Assembly (NCBI GenBank): GCA_023213395.1 | Contig: CM041465.1 | Location: 249,929,741-249,993,740, forward strand | Source of the DNA: Cycas panzhihuaensis | Taxonomy: Eukaryota > Cycadophyta | DNA length: 64,000 bases | Direction of reading: 5' to 3' | Shown: in pieces, positions 10,901 through 21,417 of the stretch | Layout of the letters: each line of letters opens with the position of its first letter | Position numbering within the stretch: position 1 is the first letter of the stretch | The notes under the pieces: model-generated | The model's input: only the letters and a program-made list of their open reading frames with translations | Databases searched by the model: none | What the model was told of the DNA's origin: nothing | Position numbers and translations under genes: made by a program

Positions 10901-12050
10901 ATGGCTCCAACTCAAGGTGATCGAATCTCACTCTTGGAGAATCAATTCACCACATTACAGCAGGAAGTTAAGACAGAAGTGCAAGAGGTAAAAGTTGACA
11001 TGTCAAATCTAGCTTCAAAATTTGACATGGCTTCTATTATTTCCCAGATGGCACATATAACAACGCAAATCACTTCAAACCAAAATTAGATGGTGCAAAT
11101 TACAACACAAATTTCTTCTCATCAAGCAGGTCCTATACCACCACCGCCGTCGCCCAACAACAATCATTTCACCATAAAATCAATATTCCAACCTTTGATC
11201 CTAATCTGAACGGAGAAAGCACTCGCGGTTGGATAAGTAAATTAGAATCCTGCTTCACCCTCAATCCAATGACCAAAGAGGATCAACTATTGTATGTCTC
11301 TATCCACTTAGATGGGAAAGCACATCATTGGTTTAATTGGTGGAGAAAAGAGTACCCTTCAAACCAAATGTGACAACATTTCATAAATTGTTTTTTCGAG
11401 CAGTATGAGGATACTTGGAGTCAGTCATTCTTCACTCAATTGACCAGGCTTAAACAATCATCATCTGTAGAGTTATTTACATATGAATTCCAAGCATTAT
11501 TTAATTGATGTTTGTAAGGTCAAAATTTGGATAAGCAAACTTTGATTGACACTTATGTAGCAGGGCTCGAGGACCATATTCAGATGCATCTCAAAACATT
11601 ATCCTTGCCTTCTCTCAAGGAATCTATTAGAATGGCAAAAGTAGTAGAGGTAGAGTTTGCAGCTGAAAGATCCGTGTACACCTGAAGAGACACCCCATGG
11701 TCCTCACGACCTCGACAGATAGACTTCCAACGGCCCCGCCCTCAGTTTGATGATGCAGCTCATTCTTAGATAGACTTTCAACGTCTTCGACCTCGACCTC
11801 ATGACACACCTCGTCCTCCAATAGATCAACAGGCAGAAGGACCCTCAACGAAAAGAGTCCAAATCTCGCAAGCCAAAGCACAACAATGGGTAGAGGCAGG
11901 CCTCTGTATACAATGCTCAGAAAAATGGACTCTTGGGCATGGCTGCATTTGCTCAGCGAAGCGTATGGTCTTTTCCATTGACCCCACAAATGACCCATCA
12001 GACTCTAATTCTGATGAAGAGGTTGATGAAGGAATCTAGGTAGACCCCAA
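10901..12050 (+). pseudogene. Gy1 gag (degenerate)
   Basis: Starts MAPTQGDRISLLENQ and, after stops, continues with INIPTFDPNLNGES, LDGKAHHWFNWWRKEYPS and QYEDTWSQSFFTQL, the retrotransposon gag core, then a knuckle CIQCSEKWTLGHGC of the CxxC..H.C chromovirus type. At least four in-frame stops are present (for example at 11088 and where Gy2 has a Trp). Gag would form the particle shell and bind the RNA. The Gy2 copy at 31460 aligns throughout. Confidence 0.8.
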
Positions 12051-12322
12051 CTGTGACCCCCAACCTGAAGTATCCCTATCAGTCGTAGCCTCTACTGCTT
12101 GTCTTGAACCCTTACGAGTTAGAGGCATTCTTCAAAAGACTCCAATGTCAATATTGATCGATGGTGGCGTGTCTTTGAACTTCATGGATATCTCATTAGC
12201 TAGGTAACTAAACCTATATATTATCCCAAAGACTGGTTTTGTTGGCTCTCTACCAGGGTACGAGAAGCTCCATTGTGCAAGTGTCATTAAAAACCTACAT
12301 GTCCAAATTTGCTCGTATCTCC
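12051..12322 (+). pseudogene. Gy1 protease, N-terminal part
   Basis: Reads PEVSLSVVAS, GILQKTPMSILIDGGVSLNFMD: an aspartic-protease site with Asp-Gly-Gly where most families have D-S/T-G. A Gln codon has become a stop after SLAR. The frame is cut at 12322 by TRG1 and resumes at 17900. Confidence 0.75.
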
Positions 12323-13212
12323 TGTTGACTTGGGAGATTCCACCCTTGTGGAATCAATGCACTTGTCAAGGTTACACAGCGCTATAGTCTAGTTTCAGGA
12401 TACTGTCAACATGGTCATTCACATACATTCCACATACATTCCACATACATTCCTTATATAATTCATAGAATGGTACATGATGTAAATCAATACATACTCA
12501 GCAAATCATCATCACAACACCAAGAATACACTAATTTCCACGTAACTCTTCCTTTTATTAAGTCAACAGTTCATTTACGGAGGTTGGAATGCATTCCTGA
12601 GCATTCCGGTGACATCTGATCTTTCTGTTACAATGCGTACCTAGATGGTACTTATCATACAGTGATGCTCCAAATGGGTCATCATCGTCTTGTCTCACAC
12701 TTTGGGCGTGCAGTGATATCCGGCTTTCACCCTCGAGAGTATGTCATGGGATTGAATCACTCGGCTCTCACACTTGAGCACATGACATAGGAATGAATAA
12801 CTCGACTCTCACCTGGAATGGTCCTCAAAGCACCATTAAATATGTCCCTTTGATGCCTTTTGGATGAAAGGTTATGACCCAAAGTCATAACCATACCTTT
12901 TTGTCACCAAGGTACCCTTTCACTTTAATCATTAGTTATGCACTTTAACTAATGTCTTCATTAGGTCCGTGCGTCTGTACGTACGCATCATCCGGGCTTC
13001 CCTTGGTCCACCGTCTTGTCGTGCGTACCACTTCCATTCCACTCTTGATGCGTATCGTAGTGCGTACGTTCGGTATGCACACGTCATACGTGCACGCCGG
13101 TTTTTCCTTTGTTTAGCCTGCCTCTCGTATGGTCCGTACTTGCCTTCCTTTGGTCAATACAAGTCTATATTCCGTCTTCCTCAAGGCCTATGTGCCACAA
13201 TATGTCCCAACA
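12323..13212 (-). repeat. TRG1 LTR, left (3' LTR of the element)
   Basis: TGTTGACTTG..CCCAACA. GATTCCAC (12336-12343) and GTGGAATC (12348-12355) form a stem with a 4-nt loop at this end. A CpG-rich block full of GTAC/CGTAC words lies at 12966-13140. Confidence 0.9.
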
Positions 13213-13613
13213 TCTATCCCGGGTCAACATGATTGGGTTGAGCATCCTTGCTCAACAAAAAATTCAAAATTTGGGGTATTCCTCCCCCTCTTTGTTCTAA
13301 GGCTGCTCCTGCTGCCTCTGCTCCGCTGCTTGGTCGCCATTCTTGGTTAATAAATCCTCATCTATTGGCGCTTTGTTTTGTTCAACTTTCCCTCGATTTT
13401 CCATATGATGATATATCTTTCCTCCATGCTTCACCATATTGCTTATTTGTGTGATATGAGTTACGGTTGTTTATCTGTTTTTTAATTTTTTTGTATTTTA
13501 TGTTACATACTGAACTGAATCACGTTCCGGTATCAAGGCAATTCGATTTTGCCTCAACTTCATGCAACACGATATTGCACAACCAGTTGATTCGGTTGGT
13601 AAATTGCTCCACC
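13213..13613 (-). other. TRG1 3' untranslated stretch
   Basis: About 400 bp between the integrase-tail stop and the left LTR. No clear domain is readable. The polypurine tract next to the LTR is weak (GACCCGGGAT on the minus strand). Confidence 0.5.
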
Positions 13614-14216
13614 CTAGTTGACATAGGGTTTCAATTTACTACCTTTGACCATTTCAGGTAGTAGTTGGCCTGATAGTTTCTTCAACTGGATAGTGCCATT
13701 CTGGTACACTTTCTCAATCCTATATGGGCCTTTCCAATGCATCTTCAATTCTCCTTGGGTTGTTTGGGATTTGTTGTCGAATCGCCATACTCGATCACCC
13801 TTTTTGAAATACGATGTCTTGTCATGGCGGTCGTGCCTTGTCCTTTTCCGCCTTTTCCTTGGTGTGGTATGCTTTGTCGATTTCTTCTTATGATCCCTTA
13901 ATTGATCTTCTCCTAACCAATGTTCTCTACAATGTCTCAAATGGGAATTTCCCCATAGTAATTCTTCATAAAAGGGTTTCACATAATCTCCAACATATTC
14001 CCCATGATTTCTATCTTCTGGAGTGGCAACTATTTCGGTCACATTCCGAGAAAGTAGGTTACATCTATAGGATGAGGGGTTGACTTCATATGCGTCCCGT
14101 AGCCAATAATCCACAAATCTCATCCTGTTTCCATCGTCTACAGAGTTGTAAATTTTTCCAAAGTACGTCGGTTCTTCTCGCTGGTGGTTAGTTGACGTGG
14201 TGGGCTCTTCTGCCAT
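13614..14216 (-). pseudogene. TRG1 integrase C-terminal region fused behind protease
   Basis: 200 codons. The last ~65 residues (GDRVWRFDNKSQTTQGELK, HWKGPYRIEKV, NGTIQLKKLSG, GSKLKPYV) are the GPY/F-type C-terminal integrase module of Ty3/gypsy elements. It is preceded by a basic stretch PRKRRKRTRHDRHDK. The N-terminal third has no match I recognise. It overlaps the protease frame by about 80 bp in another frame, so expression would need a frameshift or the break is a mutation. With no DDE core it cannot integrate DNA alone; it may be a relic of the internal deletion that created the element. Confidence 0.7.
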
Positions 14217-15064
14217 ATGGTAGAGATTTTCTTCACGAGCGAAGAAGTTGTTGCTTCACTCGCAATGGTTGTACTTGAACCATTGTCAGGTATCACTTCA
14301 ATGGAATTCTTCCCCAACATCGGTAATACCACTTTATTCCCTTCATCTGACAAGGTGAAGGTTACGTCTTTCCAACTTTGGAGACATTGGGTTTTGTATA
14401 GCCATGGTCTCCCCAATAAAGCTGGATAGGGTATTGCACCTTTCTCCGTTTCCACAATCGTAAAATCGATCTTTACGACAATTCGCCACATCCACCTTGA
14501 TGTTGGCGGTTTTCCAGTCGCACCAACAATTCGTTGGCCAATTTCAACGAATAGGTCGCCACTTCAACCGGGCTTCCGGTCGCCATGTTGCGGTGGTAAC
14601 ACGTTCTTTCTTGCACCTCCATCCACAATTACCCGTGGGAATGTTTCTCCCAAGACTGACATGGTTACCATCGGATCCATATCAAATGATGGTATAATTT
14701 GCTTCAAACTCTTAGTAATTCCCTTCTGTAACACTCCTCCTTTGATCCAATCAATAACTTGGGACAGAGGAATAGTCAACTGTAACTGTTTCACTAGATT
14801 TTCCATCAATAGCAACATTCTGGGGATATCTTCTGCTGGTAATCCTTTAAATAGCTCTTCCATTTGCACCATTTGGGGTTTCACCTTAGGTTCTTCTGGT
14901 AGATTTTCTTTTTCCTTTTGTTTGTTTTTCCGTACATATACGTATTTCATCTCCGGTTTACCCATTGGTAATGCATTCTCTTCCCGGACTAGGCTATCCA
15001 ATACTTGTTTTGCTTGTTTGTACCGATCCATTTCTGTTGGTGGGTTTGGATATCCTTCATCCAA
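14138..15064 (-). pseudogene. TRG1 aspartic protease region
   Basis: Two adjoining frames (15064-14564 and 14491-14138). The first ends with GETFPRVIVDGGARKNVLP, a retroelement protease site with D-G-G; the second carries ALLGRPWLYKTQC, the second conserved protease segment (I/LLGRPW). Together they give a near-complete protease split by a break near 14530. Upstream residues form a Lys/Glu-rich linker from gag. Confidence 0.72.
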
Positions 15065-15119
15065 TTTCTCTTTACCTTGTTTTGTAATTTCACATTCTTG
15101 GTTTCTGGCACGATTGTCA

Positions 15120-15530
15120 TCAGGTTAGTCGCTTTGGCTTTGCCCTTGCAATCCTCTGTTTTGTGGTCGCTTGGGCCCACGATTCTGCTCTGACGGCTTG
15201 TTCGTATTCTTGCTTCATTGGGCATTCGGACTTCCGATTGCGAACTATGAGCAGATGAGGCATCTCCCCATCGGCTATTTTTCCTCGAGGGTTACAGTGC
15301 GCCTCGTTGTATACACATTCCGAGGTGGGTTGCCTCTTCCCCGACCTCGACCTCTGAATGCTTTTCCCCTGGGATCGTAGAAACAATCCTTGGTTGTATG
15401 TGTGTCAACCTCACATATGTGACACCACTTCTCCTGTTGGTGCGTCGCACTGTTTTTTAAATTCAAATCACATTCCCGGGTGGTATGTGAGTTTTCTTAA
15501 CAAATGTGGCACCACTTGGTTACCCTACCA
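15120..15530 (-). pseudogene. TRG1 nucleocapsid zinc-knuckle region
   Basis: Two tandem CCHC knuckles are readable on the minus strand: WCHICEVDTHTTKDC at about 15427-15383, and CHIC*ENSHTTREC about 90 bp upstream, the latter with an in-frame stop. An RGRGRGRG run follows. These would bind the genomic RNA. Frames shift around 15280, so the region is broken. Confidence 0.72.
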
Positions 15531-15746
15531 GTGTGCTCTTTCTTTTTGGGTGTCTCTTCTTCTTCCCGGTTATTTCTGATTTTCAATCTTGCTACCTCTT
15601 TTCTTAGTGCCTCCAATTCCGATTCACATTACGCTACCCCTACGGCGGAAGGGTCGGTTGTATTGGTTTTGTTTCAGCTCTCTAATCTCATCTTGTAATC
15701 TTAGCAGCAAGGAATCTTGTCCTCCTGGCAGGCGTCCATTTCCATT

Positions 15747-16384
15747 TCAAAATCTAATGCGGATCTGAGCATTCTTAAATGACTTTAACGGATGAGCATG
15801 CATCATGGCTCGCAACTTCTCATTCAACCCTCTTACGAAGTAATTCTTCATATTATGATCTGTGATCGTTTCATTGATCATGCTCATTGCAATAATTTTC
15901 ATTCGGCTAATGTAAGTTAGAATGATTCTCCGACCTCTGTCGATCTCTCGTAGTGCAATTTCGGCTTCATTCTTTGCGAAACTTTTGAAATCTTTCTTCA
16001 AAGCGCTTTCTTAATCTTCACCCATGGCTCATTCTTGTTTGTTTCCTTATACCATGCCAAGGGTACTCCTCTCAATGTACAGGCGAAGCGTGCTTTGATT
16101 TCATCCTCGTCTGTAATCTTTTTGACATCAATGAGGCTCTGAAATAGATACACATGCTCTGCTGCGTCTGAAGTATCATTAAAGATTAGTTTCCCAAAAT
16201 CTCTATAATCGTCCATTTTGGGAGATTGCAACTGTCCCCCACCTGATGGTGATCTTTCCCTTCCTCCCTCCTTTGGGGATGCACTAGGAGTAACTACCGC
16301 TGTATTCTCTTTCCCAAAAAGCGGATTTTTAAATGGAGTTTTTATATGTATAGGTTCCACTACACCTGGAACTTGTATAGTCAA
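15747..16384 (-). pseudogene. TRG1 gag core
   Basis: Two frames (16384-15998 and 16001-15747) that join near 16000 with a frame change. Reads DDYRDFGKLIFNDTSDAAEHV, LRGVPLAWYKE, then FAKNEAEIALREI and GLNEKLRAMMHAHPLKSF: the gag core of Ty3/gypsy elements (hydrophobic..W..L.G.A..W pattern). The P/S/G-rich N-terminal part looks disordered. Confidence 0.75.
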
Positions 16385-16449
16385 TGGTGTTACCGTAATG
16401 TAAGATTGATTAGATCCCCTTTCTGTCGAATCTTCAAAAAGCTGTCTCG

Positions 16450-16944
16450 TTAGCTTGTTTTTCCAATATCTTGGGGACCTTCCTCTGCCTTCTTATCGCT
16501 GTCACCTAGGTCCTTCGGGCTGTCCTCCACTGGTATACTTCCCTCTGTTAAGATCTCTTTATGTTTTTCATCCACTTTTGGCTTCCCTTCAATCTTCGGG
16601 CTAAACAAATCATCTCTGATAGGGGCTGGTGTCAATACCATGTGTTCGCCATGGGTTTCCTCTTCCTGAGGTGTCTGGGCTCCACTTGCCTCAGATCCTT
16701 CAACGGATTGTCCCTTAGTCTCGTTGTTTTGCGAACCTAACGTCCTCGCCCTTCTGAGTTTTGCTTCTTTTGACCATCTTAGTGCCCTTTGTCTGCTGGT
16801 TTCCTTTTCCTTGGGTGAAGTATCCTTACGGGGCTCTTGACCTTGAAGGCCTTTTAGGTGGCATTGGAAGGTCCCCACAGGCTGCCGGTGGCTTAGTTCT
16901 GACCCGCCATCACGGCGGCGGCCGGGGTCCTCGCCTTTACACAT
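16450..16944 (-). CDS. TRG1 N-terminal open frame, function unknown
   Basis: 164 codons starting MCKGEDPGRRRDGG about 60 bp inside the right LTR. Rich in Lys, Glu, Arg, Gln and Pro with no domain I recognise; probably a disordered N-terminal gag extension or leader peptide. It ends in a stop about 65 bp before the gag core frame. Confidence 0.45.
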   Translation of the reverse strand: MCKGEDPGRRRDGGSELSHRQPVGTFQCHLKGLQGQEPRKDTSPKEKETSRQRALRWSKEAKLRRARTLGSQNNETKGQSVEGSEASGAQTPQEEETHGEHMVLTPAPIRDDLFSPKIEGKPKVDEKHKEILTEGSIPVEDSPKDLGDSDKKAEEGPQDIGKTS

Positions 16945-17003
16945 TCTTTTCCTTTGAAACCCACAGCCTGTCCCTCCTCAGCGGGCGTGAGCAGCGGAAC
17001 CAA

Positions 17004-17894
17004 TGTTGACTTGGAGATTCCACACCCTTGTGGAATCAATGCACTTGTCAAGGTTACACAGCGCTATAGTCTAGTTTCAGGATATTGTCAACATGGTCAT
17101 TCACATACATTCCACATACATTCCTTATATAATTCACAGAATGGTACACAACAGTACATGAATCAATACATACTCAGCAAATCATCATCACAACACCAAG
17201 AATACACTAATTTCCACGTAACTCTTCCTTTTATTAAGTCAACAGTTCATTTACACAAAGGCTGGAATGCATTCCTGAGCATTCCAAAGACATCTGATCT
17301 TCTGTTACAATGCGTACCCGGATGGTACTTATCATACGTTGATGCTCCAAATGGGTCATCATACGTCATCTCCTGCACTGGGCGTGCAGTGATATCCGGC
17401 TCTCACCCTCGAGAGTATGTCATGGGATTGAATCACTCGGCTCTCACACTTGAGCACATGACATAGGAATGAATAACTCGGCTCTCACCTGGAATGGTCG
17501 TCAAAGCACCATTAAATATGTCCCTTTGATGCCTTTTGGATGAAAGGTTATGACCCAAAGTCATAACCATACCTTTTTGTCACCAAGGTACCCTTTCACT
17601 TTAATCATTAGTTATGCACTTTAACTAATGTCTTCATTAGGTCCGTGACGTCGTCGTCGTGCAGCCTTCCTGGCTTCCACTGGTCCCATACTGTCGTGCG
17701 TACCACTTGGTTCCGCTCTTTGATGCGTGTACGTAGTGCGTGCACGCACTGTCATACGTGCACTGCACGTCTTTGGTTTTTCCACTGTTTCGCCTCGTGC
17801 GTACCTTCGTATGGTCCGTACTTGCCTTCCTTTGGTCAATACAAGTCTATATTCCGTCTTCCTCAAGGCCTATGTGCCACAATATGTCCCAACA
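17004..17894 (-). repeat. TRG1 LTR, right (5' LTR of the element)
   Basis: Matches 12323-13212. The outer ~110 bp (from GTCCGTACTTGCC to CAACA) is identical in both, while the CpG-rich block at 17640-17820 is the most divergent part. Confidence 0.9.
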
Positions 17895-17899
17895 TCTCC

Positions 17900-18983
17900 T
17901 AACCTATGATTTTTTACGCATTATCTATAGGAGGATCTGATGCTATATTGGGGATCCAATGGTTACAAACCTTAGGAACTTATAGTACAAATAACTCACC
18001 CTCTAATCCATTCATAATGTTTAAAGATCATATGGGAAAAACACACAAACTCTATGGCATGCAATCCCCTCCAAACCAACTTGTCTCTCCAGGCCGCATG
18101 GAAAGACATCTTCAAACCAACCTTGGCTATATAATTCGCTTAAATAACATCCAAAATTGATCCCCTAATCCACCTGCGCATCGAAGATGTTATTACAAAG
18201 TACAAGCAAGTATTTGCTCCTCTCCCTTCCACCACCCCACCTGACTGTGGGTTTTACCATACAATCAAACTGAAACCTAACCATGACCCAATTAGCCTAC
18301 GACCATATAGAAATTCCTACTTCCAGAAAAATGAAATTGAGAAAATCACGACTGAGCTAATGAACATGGGAATAATCCATCCCAGCAAAAGTCCATATGC
18401 AACACCAATTGTCTTAATTAGGAAAAAAGATGGCTCTTTTTGCCTTTGTGTGGATTACAGGGAGCTTAATAAGATTACTATCGAGAATAAGTTCCCCACT
18501 CCACGAATCGATGATATGCTTGACGAATCCATGCAGCGTCAATCTTCTCTAAGCTGGACTTACAATCAGGATATTACCAGATCCCGATAGCCCTAGAAGA
18601 TTGTAATAAGACAGATTTTCGAACCCACCACAGCCACTTTGAGTTTCGAGTGATGCCTTTTGGCCTCTGTAATGCACCATCCACCTTCTAAGTTCTCATG
18701 AATAAAATTTTTGGTCTTCATCTTAGAAAATTTGTCATCATCTTTTTCGACATTATACTTATCTACAATTCATCTTTGGACCATCACATTCATCATCTGG
18801 AGGTCGTCCTCCAAATTCTACATCAACACCAATTATATGCCAAACTTTCTAAGTGTGAGTTTGGACAAATTGAACTCCAATACTTAGGGCACATTATTTC
18901 TTGCAAAGGGGTACATGTGGACCTTGATAAAATATCGGTCATCACTACCTGGTTGACACTGACCAATCTCACACAACTGTGAG
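17900..18983 (+). pseudogene. Gy1 protease C-terminal part and reverse transcriptase
   Basis: Resumes the Gy1 frame: FYALSIGGSDAILGIQWL, then RT with [90 protein letters not shown], and [16 protein letters not shown]. The catalytic FFDD box reads FFDI, so the second Asp is lost. Frameshifts near 18160 and 18530 and several stops add to the damage. RT would copy the element RNA into DNA. Confidence 0.85.
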
Positions 18984-19094
18984 CATTCCTTGGTCTAGCA
19001 GGGTTCTATCATCGTTTTGTTCGTAACTATGCTACACTAGCAGCCCTGCTAACGAATTTGCTCTATAAAAACTCTTTTCAATGGTCTTTGGAGG

Positions 19095-19510
19095 CTGAAG
19101 CTACCCTTTCCCACCTCTAGCTAGTGATGACATCTACCCTAGTACTAGTCACTCCTGATTTCACCCAACCTTTCTAGCTCGAATGTGGTGCTTCAGGATT
19201 TGGCATAGGCGTTGTTCTTATGCAAGAATATCATCCCATTGCTTTGGACCATGAACTTCGGCTATAAACTTACCAAAAGGAAATGCGAGCAGTCTTACAT
19301 GCTATGGATAAGTGGTGCCAATATCTTTTGGGGTCAAAATTCACAATCCTTATTGACCACCGTAGTCTCCATAATTTGATGGATCAACCAGCCAAATGGA
19401 TTGATCGCCTTCACGTCTTTGACTTTATGATATCTTATAAGAAAGGCAAAGGCAAAAGCAATGTGGTTGCGAACGCCCTCTCACGCCTTTCTCCCAATCC
19501 CATTGACACC
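19095..19510 (+). pseudogene. Gy1 RNase H
   Basis: LECGASGFGIGVVLMQEYHPIA, TYQKEMRAVLHAMDKWCQYL, FTILIDHRSLHNLMDQ, and SYKKGKGKSNVVANALSRL match Ty3/gypsy RNase H. In-frame stops occur where Gy2 has Gln or another residue. The final Asp of the ..ADALSR motif is Asn here (ANALSR). Confidence 0.82.
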
Positions 19511-19619
19511 AACCCCAGAATTCATGCTATATCCCAGCCCCAACCCATCTGGCTTGCTGAAGTACATGCTGAAAACCAAGCTCAACCTGATTACTCCCTT
19601 TGGAAAGAAAAAGCTTTAA

Positions 19620-20760
19620 ACCAGAATGGATGGTCATCACACTCAAATCACCTATTATTCCATAATCGCATCTTTGTCCACTCACCCTCATCTTTCATTC
19701 CACGCATTCTAATAGAGTATCACTCCACTCCTTTAGCGGGCCATTCAGGATTTGATAAAACTTATCATCGTATTGTGTTGACTTCTTTTGGCCCCATATG
19801 AAACATACTATCTTCACCTTTGTGTCAGAATGTGATACTTGTCAATGACATAAGGCGGATAACAGTGCCTTATCGGGACTACTCCAGCCATTACATATTC
19901 CTCAAGAAAAATGGCAGGACATTGCCATGGATTTTATTACCGACTTATCTACATCGGTTGGGTTTGATTCAATTTGGGTAGTCATCGATAGACTAACCAA
20001 ATATCTCGTTTCATTCCAGCACACACATCTTATAAATCATCTTGTTTTGCCGACATTTATGTCCAATTCATTTTCTGCTTTCATGGATTCCCTCCAACTA
20101 TCATTTGTGATGGGGACCCCAAGTTCACTAGCTCCTTTTGGCAAGAGCTATTAAGGCTGTGGGAACTTCATTTAATATGAGTACAACTTACCATCCACAA
20201 ATAGATGGTCAATCTGAGGCTTTGAACAAAACTTTGGAAACATACCTATGTTGTTTTGCCTCTAACCACCAAGCTAAATGGACATCCTGGTTATCCCTGG
20301 CATAATATTGGTACAACTCCTCACACCATTCAGCCATTGGCATCTCCCCATTTTTGGCATTATACGGCTATCACCTCCCTTTGCACCACACTTTAGCGGC
20401 TAATTTTCGGAATGCCTGTGCCGAACAAAAGCTTCAAGAGATGGGTCAAATCCTTCATACCCTTCAGCAAAACTTAGCCAATGCAAGGAATCGTATGAAA
20501 CAACTCGCTAACTGCCATCGATCTGATTGGTCATTTGACATTGGAGATCTCGTATTCCTCTGTCTTTAGCCATACAAACAACAATCCCTCAAAGCCCATT
20601 GAGGCCACAAGCTAAGCCCCCATTATTATGGTCTGTATAAAGTCAAAAAAGATTGGTGAAGTTGCATATGCCCTTGAACTTCCCCTAGACACCAATATCC
20701 ATAATGTCTTCCATGCCTTCTGCCTTAAAAAGTGCCTGGGCAAAAATATTACACCCCTCA
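19620..20760 (+). pseudogene. Gy1 integrase
   Basis: Zinc-binding HHCC: PLAGHSGFDKTYHR then SECDTC. Core: [10 protein letters not shown] (first Asp), DGDPKF-like segment in another frame near 20115 (second Asp), HPQIDGQSEALNKTLE (Glu). C-terminal part: NRMKQLANCHRSDWSFDIGD and YYGLYKV (GPY-like). Frameshifts near 19800, 20000 and 20150 and several stops. Confidence 0.82.
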
Positions 20761-20769
20761 ACACCCTTC

Positions 20770-20950
20770 CCATTCTCCATAATGAACAAATCCTAGTCAG
20801 TCGTTAGTGCCACCTTCAAAATCACATTATTTCTAATCATTTGGTACAATGGGTCGGCTGTGATACAGATGAAACAACTTGGGAATCTGACGAGTTTGTC
20901 AGGCAACATCTCTATCTGCAATTTGCAATGCTTCGAGGACTGAGTGTCTT
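20770..20950 (+). pseudogene. Gy1 chromodomain
   Basis: HLVQWVGCDTDETTWESDEFVRQH is the second half of a chromodomain (the ..YL.QW.G....TWE.. signature), which in chromoviruses directs insertion to marked chromatin. The first half is damaged. The frame ends just before the polypurine tract. Confidence 0.75.
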
Positions 20951-20965
20951 AGAGAGGGGGACTTA

Positions 20966-21417
20966 TGACATAACCCCTATCTCTATAAGTGGAAGGAAGT
21001 ATTATCATGTGGAATCTGCCAAAGGGTTATGCGATCTCATGAATATTCTGTAGTACTTACTTATTTAGCAAGTACTCAAATAGTGGTGCTTTTGTATTAC
21101 ACATGTATTTAGCAAGTAGTTGTACTTTTGTATTGCACATGCATTTAGCAAGTAGTTGTGCTCACTTATTTGCTAAGTGCTTAAAATAGAGGTGCGAGTT
21201 TTTGTCCCACATGCACTAGTGGAAAGTAAGCCTTAGTAGTTGAAGCACTATATATACTCTCCCGGGTCTTCATTGTAATTCATTCATGGTTTATATTACT
21301 TAAGAGAAAGAACTTTGGTTCTTTTTGGTGATCAAGTGTCTCTTTCGGTTCTTTTTGGTGCTTATTATTTCTCTTACTTCTCTCTTTGGAGTCCTCTATT
21401 GTGGAAGATACATTACA
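20966..21417 (+). repeat. Gy1 3' LTR
   Basis: TGACATAACCCC..GATACATTACA; matches the 5' LTR with many substitutions and about 34 bp less in total. The terminal inverted pair is imperfect here. Confidence 0.9.

Larger units (their letters stand above)
12323..17894 (-). mobile_element. TRG1: non-autonomous gypsy-derived element nested in Gy1
   Basis: A 5.57 kb element with LTRs 12323-13212 and 17004-17894 and a perfect TCTCC TSD (12318-12322, 17895-17899). Its frame runs on the minus strand: primer-binding-site-like TTGGTTCCGCTGCTCACG just inside the right LTR, then gag, two zinc knuckles, protease, and directly after it an integrase C-terminal region. Reverse transcriptase, RNase H and the integrase core are absent, so it would need enzymes from another element. 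LTRs differ by several indels and substitutions, so it is not very recent. Confidence 0.88.
9557..21417 (+). mobile_element. Gy1: chromodomain Ty3/gypsy retrotransposon, interrupted by TRG1
   Basis: LTRs 9557-10042 and 20966-21417; primer-binding site TGGTATTAGATCC at 10045; polypurine tract AGAGAGGGGGA just before the 3' LTR. Flanks AGCTG and AGTTG are a slightly mutated 5-bp TSD. Order gag, protease, RT, RNase H, integrase, chromodomain marks a chromovirus. TRG1 (12323-17894) splits the protease; the host frame resumes at 17900 with FYALSIGGSDAILGIQWL. Many stops and frameshifts and a damaged RT active site make it non-functional. Confidence 0.9.

Noticed and set aside
11627-11998. 123-codon minus-strand frame across the Gy1 gag
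   Set aside because: Antisense shadow of gag and its zinc knuckle.
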